From the NCBI GenBank assembly GCA_050742255.1, contig JBOGHU010000079.1:1-8571 (forward strand): DNA of 8,571 bases. Reading direction: 5' to 3'. Below the pieces are notes generated by a model, which saw only the letters and a list, made by a program, of their open reading frames with translations, ran no database searches and was not told the origin of the DNA. The position numbers were made by a program, and so were the translations under genes. Position 1 is the stretch's first letter, and every line of letters begins with the position of its first letter. Shown piece by piece: positions 5,907 through 8,571 of this stretch. This DNA comes from JBOGHU01 sp050742255 (GTDB taxonomy: Bacteria > Actinomycetota > Acidimicrobiia > Acidimicrobiales > CADCSY01).

Positions 5907-6983
5907 GTGGAGGTGGAGCGGGTCCTGCTGGCCGCGCCCCGGGGGTTCTGCGCGGGCGTGGAGATGGCCATCAAGGCGCTGGCCTGGATGGTGCGGGCCT
6001 TCGACCCCCCTGTGTACTGCTACCACGAGATCGTCCACAACCGCCTGGTCGTCGGCCGCTTCGAGGACCTCGGCGTGGTCTTCGTCGACGACCTGGACCA
6101 GGTGCCCCCGGGCGCCCCCCTCATGTTCTCCGCCCACGGGTCGGCCCCCGAGGTCGTCCTGGCCGCCCACGCCAAGGGCGGCTACGTGGTCGACGCCGTC
6201 TGCCCCCTCGTCACCAAGGTCCACCACGAGGTGCGGGTGCGGGCAGGCAAGGGCTACCAGGTGCTCTACGTCGGGCACGAGGGCCACGACGAGGCGGTGG
6301 GGACCATGGCCGTGGCTCCCGAGGCCACCCACCTGGTGGAGCAAGAGAGCGACGTGGCCGCCATCCCCCAGACCGGCCAGCCGGTCGCCCTCCTGGCCCA
6401 GACCACCCTCAGCCACCGGGACTGGGCCGGCGTGCTGGAGACCGCCCGGTCCCGCTTCCCCGACCTGTGGATGCCGGGGCGCAGCGACCTGTGCTTCGCC
6501 ACCACGAACCGGCAGTCCGCCCTGGAGCGGATCGTCGCCCGTTGCGACGCGGTGGTCGTGGTGGGCTCGGCCAACTCCTCCAACACCGTGGCCCTCGAGA
6601 AGGTGGCCCGGGCCGGGGGGTGCGCCCGGGTGCACCGGGTGAACGGGCCCGACGAGCTGCCCCCCGACCTGGCCGGGACGGTCGGGGTCACCGCCGGCGC
6701 ATCGGCGCCCGAGGAGCTGGTCGAGGCGGTCATCGACCGCCTGGCGCCGGCCCACGGCCACGAGGAGGTCACCTACGCCAGCGAGACCGAGTACTTCCCG
6801 CCCCCCCGGGAGCTGCGGGAGCTGCTCGGGGCCCTGGAGGCGGCGGTGTCGCTCACCCTGGCCGCGCCCCGCACCCCCCCGGCGGTGCCCGACCGGGACC
6901 GGACGGCGTCGGCGGTCCTCCGGTCCCTGGACGCCGCCCCAGAGCGGCAGCTCAGCGCGGAGCGGAGGCCAGGTTGTACATGA
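5907..6983 (+). CDS. ispH: 4-hydroxy-3-methylbut-2-enyl diphosphate reductase
   Basis: This 4Fe-4S enzyme makes the last step of the MEP pathway, reducing HMBPP to IPP and DMAPP in the cytoplasm. The three cluster cysteines are present: C15 (RGFCAGV), C99 (VCPLVTKVHHE) and C196 (DLCFATTNRQ). Substrate-binding residues are conserved: H44 (IVHNR), H77 (SAHGS), H127 and catalytic E129 (GHEGHDEAVGT), TTLS at 166-169, SANSSNT at about 221-227 and TAGASAPEEL near 270. The start is GTG 5907 because RVLLAAPRGFCAGV follows at once, as in known IspH proteins. At 358 residues it is about 40 longer than E. coli IspH: after the usual PPPRELREL end there is an Ala/Arg-rich tail with no recognisable motif, which overlaps the convergent membrane-protein gene by 32 bp. 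The core is intact and function is confident. Confidence 0.97.
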   Translation: MEVERVLLAAPRGFCAGVEMAIKALAWMVRAFDPPVYCYHEIVHNRLVVGRFEDLGVVFVDDLDQVPPGAPLMFSAHGSAPEVVLAAHAKGGYVVDAVCPLVTKVHHEVRVRAGKGYQVLYVGHEGHDEAVGTMAVAPEATHLVEQESDVAAIPQTGQPVALLAQTTLSHRDWAGVLETARSRFPDLWMPGRSDLCFATTNRQSALERIVARCDAVVVVGSANSSNTVALEKVARAGGCARVHRVNGPDELPPDLAGTVGVTAGASAPEELVEAVIDRLAPAHGHEEVTYASETEYFPPPRELRELLGALEAAVSLTLAAPRTPPAVPDRDRTASAVLRSLDAAPERQLSAERRPGCT

Positions 6984-7302
6984 GCAGGCCGAAGATGGCC
7001 ACGCCGTTGGGGATGTGCCAGGCCGCCGCGCTCAGGCTGGTGCGGCCGCTGTAGCCCAGGCCGACCTGGATGGTGAGGAGGACGGCGAGGACCACGGTGG
7101 TGACCACCACCGAGCGCCCGGCCCGGGCAGCCACGGCCAGGCCCACGGCCACCAGCCCCAGGGCGAAGACCACGTTGCCGAGGACCCCGTGCAGGGTGAT
7201 GTCCAGATCGCCGAACAGCCGGTCGGACTGTCCGGCCATCACCGCCTGGACCAGCACCACCACGGCGACGAGGCCGATCACGGCGTGGTAGGCCCTCCTC
7301 AT
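6952..7302 (-). CDS. Four-helix membrane protein, DUF6220-like, with two conserved-type histidines
   Basis: This small integral membrane protein (116 residues from ATG 7302) has helices at about 6-23, 36-59, 64-84 and 96-112. The two halves resemble each other: helices 1 and 3 carry Gln followed by a small-residue turn (QAVMAG, QVGLGY), and helices 2 and 4 open with His (LHGVLGN at H38, WHIPNG at H96). This layout recalls DUF6220 and cytochrome-b561-like proteins, where paired histidines can bind haem; haem binding here is inference. ATG 7302 was chosen over GTG 7344 because GGGGGAG lies 7 bases upstream, one of the few good Shine-Dalgarno sequences in the window. It lies 46 bp after the cupredoxin gene on the same strand, so cotranscription is likely. 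Its 3' end overlaps ispH tail to tail. Confidence 0.8.
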   Translation of the reverse strand: MRRAYHAVIGLVAVVVLVQAVMAGQSDRLFGDLDITLHGVLGNVVFALGLVAVGLAVAARAGRSVVVTTVVLAVLLTIQVGLGYSGRTSLSAAAWHIPNGVAIFGLLMYNLASAPR

Positions 7303-7348
7303 GGCGAGGCTCCCCCGTGCCGGAGCGCCCTGGTCGGCGACCACGCCG

Positions 7349-7834
7349 CTACACCGCCTGGATGGTGCCGGTCATCGCCGGGTGCACGTCGCACACGAAC
7401 TGGTACTCACCGGGCTCCTCGATGGTGAACCGTAGGGTCTGGGTCACCGGGCCGGGCTCCAGCTCGGTCTCGGGTCCCCCGGAGAGGTGACGTGCAGGTT
7501 GTGGGGCACGTCGTCGTCGCGGTTCTCCACGGTGGCGACCACCTCGGTGCCCGCGGGGACCACCACCGTGTCGAGGTCCCACTCGATGTCTTGGGCCACG
7601 ACGGTGAACTCGGTGACCGGGTCCGACGGGGGACCCGGCGCTCCCACCTCCGGGGGCACCCGAGCCCGACGTGGACGTCCCGCCCCCACCCACCATGCCG
7701 GGGTCGTCGTCGGCGCCGCAGGCGGCCCCCACCACCGCCACGGCGGCAGCGCCGACGACGGCCAGCATGCGGCGTCGAGAGATCCGGCCGCCCACCGGCC
7801 CGAGGCGGTCATCTACCACATGATGTAGCGACAT
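7349..7834 (-). CDS. Tat-exported cupredoxin lipoprotein, frame-broken in the middle
   Basis: A periplasmic or membrane-tethered type-1 copper protein for electron transfer is likely. The N-terminus has a twin-arginine signal SRRRML (19-24), a hydrophobic core and a lipobox-like VVGAAC (Cys39), then a Gly/Ser linker. The C-terminus carries QFVCDVHPAMTG, a Cys-xx-His-xx-Met copper loop spaced as in amicyanin. Both ends share one frame, but the middle of the fold, including VTEFTVVAQDIEWDLDTV and the first ligand in PHNLHVT, is in another frame. One shift therefore lies at about 7620-7690 and a compensating one at about 7470-7480. Undoing them gives an ordinary cupredoxin, so this is either a recent pseudogene or carries two sequence errors. 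ATG 7834 is preferred to GTG 7840. It sits 48 bp below the M56 gene. Confidence 0.78.
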   Translation of the reverse strand: MSLHHVVDDRLGPVGGRISRRRMLAVVGAAAVAVVGAACGADDDPGMVGGGGTSTSGSGAPGGGSAGSPVGPGHRVHRRGPRHRVGPRHGGGPRGHRGGRHRGEPRRRRAPQPARHLSGGPETELEPGPVTQTLRFTIEEPGEYQFVCDVHPAMTGTIQAV

Positions 7835-7882
7835 GGGCACCGATCCTGGTGGCTGACGGGGAGGTGGCGCAAGTCGCGCCGG

Positions 7883-8503
7883 TCACGTCCTGGCGGCCAG
7901 AAGTGCCGGCAGCTCACCGAGCCAGTGGATGAGCGAGGCACCCGCCACCAACGTCCCCGCGACCAGGCCGCCCACGGCCACCAGCCGCAACGACCGCACC
8001 TGCTCCGCCGGGGGCCGGGCCAGCGCCTCGGCCCGCCGGCGGGCCGCCGGCGGCGGGCCGTCTCCGTCGGCGGCAACGTCCTGTAGGGCCCGGCGCAGGA
8101 CCTGCCGGGTGCCGGGGTGGGGCCCGGCGGCGTCCTCGTCGGCCCAGCGCTCGAGAGCCACCCGCAGGGCGGCGGTCGCCCTCCGCACCCACGGCAGGAC
8201 GCCCAGGGCGGAATCGGCCACCGCCGCCAGGAGGAACCACCTCGGGTGGGCCCGGCGGAGATGGGCCTCTTCGTGGCGGACGACGACCTCGGCCTGGTCG
8301 GGGCTCAGCCGGCGCAAGAGCCCCTCGGACACCACGACCTGGCCCGGTCGGCCGCCGATCCCGTAGGCGACGGGGACGGCGGTGGGCAGGACCACGACCT
8401 GGTGGCCGTCCCGGGCGCGGCGGTCGCCGAGCCAGGGCGCGGCCCGTGGCGGCAGCGTGCTCCTCCCGGCCCCGGACGGCGTGGTAGGCGTGGCCTCGGC
8501 CAT
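7883..8503 (-). CDS. M56-family (BlaR1-like) metallopeptidase, apparently lacking its N-terminal helices
   Basis: This is a zinc metallopeptidase of the family that includes BlaR1 and HtpX-like membrane proteases; in BlaI/BlaR systems it inactivates the partner repressor. The zinc motif HEEAH (HExxH) is intact, preceded by VVVLPTAVPVAYGIGG and PGQVVVSEGLL and followed by RWADEDAA, whose acidic residues are placed like the third-ligand region. A hydrophobic segment (LVAVGGLVAGTLVAGASLI) sits near the C-terminus. Family members normally have about 80-100 residues with several membrane helices before the catalytic part; here that part is missing. The nominal ATG 8503 lies inside sequence that codes for BlaI in another frame, so the first 30 or so residues (MAEATPTTPSG...) are probably not native. 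True homology starts near 8428. Likely a 5'-deleted gene or an assembly join. Confidence 0.72.
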   Translation of the reverse strand: MAEATPTTPSGAGRSTLPPRAAPWLGDRRARDGHQVVVLPTAVPVAYGIGGRPGQVVVSEGLLRRLSPDQAEVVVRHEEAHLRRAHPRWFLLAAVADSALGVLPWVRRATAALRVALERWADEDAAGPHPGTRQVLRRALQDVAADGDGPPPAARRRAEALARPPAEQVRSLRLVAVGGLVAGTLVAGASLIHWLGELPALLAART

Positions 8504-8571
8504 CTCGACGCCGTTCGACCAGCCCCTTCTTCCACAGGCGCCGCAGCGTGGTCAGCACCGTGGAGTAGGCC
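8446..8571 (-). pseudogene. BlaI/MecI-type repressor fragment (5' end off window, 3' half missing)
   Basis: The right edge encodes AYSTVLTTLRRLWKKGLVER, then a basic wing ending in YHAVRGREEHAAAT. This is the recognition helix and wing of the BlaI/MecI winged-helix family (Penicillinase_R), which dimerises on operators of beta-lactamase-type and other actinobacterial operons. The N-terminus lies beyond the window. The dimerisation half, about 45 residues in relatives, is absent: after GREEHAAAT the same frame gives only Pro/Arg-rich nonsense, and the next sensible sequence is the middle of M56 in a different frame. BlaI normally ends close to the M56 start, so both the repressor end and the protease beginning appear to have been lost together. 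Confidence 0.7.

Noticed and set aside
5838..6761. Open minus-strand frame extending the DUF512 gene far upstream through ispH
   Set aside because: It is antisense to a clear ispH with all catalytic residues and reads as His/Gly/Val-rich filler. Long open frames without stops are expected opposite GC-rich genes.
6974..6983. TTGTACAT near the ispH stop as a BlaI operator (TACA/TGTA type)
   Set aside because: It lies inside two coding ends, far from the BlaI gene promoter, and is only a 6-base palindrome.

Overview
This is a very GC-rich window with actinobacterial gene style: GTG starts, few Shine-Dalgarno sequences, and TANNNT boxes placed almost directly before start codons. The gene content (MEP-pathway IspH, a PDZ/radical-SAM DUF512 protein next to Der, a SpoIIE-type phosphatase, a BlaI/M56 pair) would suit an uncultured actinobacterium, perhaps of class Acidimicrobiia. 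That placement is inference, not proof.

Layout. Bases 1-235 hold only weak fragments. Bases 236-1430 are an IS630-family insertion sequence whose transposase is broken by two frame lesions. A short AT-rich patch with a repeated TTACGTGAT follows, then a hairpin and tRNA-Pro(GGG) on the minus strand. From about 1.69 to 5.84 kb lie four minus-strand genes: a small zinc-ribbon membrane protein, a membrane-anchored SpoIIE/PP2C phosphatase, the ribosome-assembly GTPase Der, and a PDZ/radical-SAM/DUF512 protein seven bases upstream of der. ispH reads the other way from a 69-75 bp divergent gap. It meets head-on, with a 32-bp overlap, a second minus-strand cluster running to the right edge: a four-helix DUF6220-like membrane protein, a Tat-exported cupredoxin lipoprotein, an M56 metallopeptidase and a BlaI-type repressor fragment.

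Function. der and the DUF512 gene look like a housekeeping operon, and ispH is the last step of isoprenoid precursor synthesis. The right-hand cluster could be a BlaI/M56-controlled envelope redox module (copper protein plus di-histidine membrane protein), but it is damaged as read. The cupredoxin needs two compensating single-base indels, and the BlaI fragment runs out of frame straight into the middle of M56, as if about 0.4-0.5 kb were missing.

The single-base lesions sit in or beside five-base G/C runs, so sequencing or assembly error competes with genuine gene decay. I see no CRISPR array, phage genes or clearly novel system. The points most worth a second look are the BlaI/M56 junction, the cupredoxin/DUF6220 pairing, the recurrent leaderless promoter geometry, and in-frame micro-repeats in der and the DUF512 gene.
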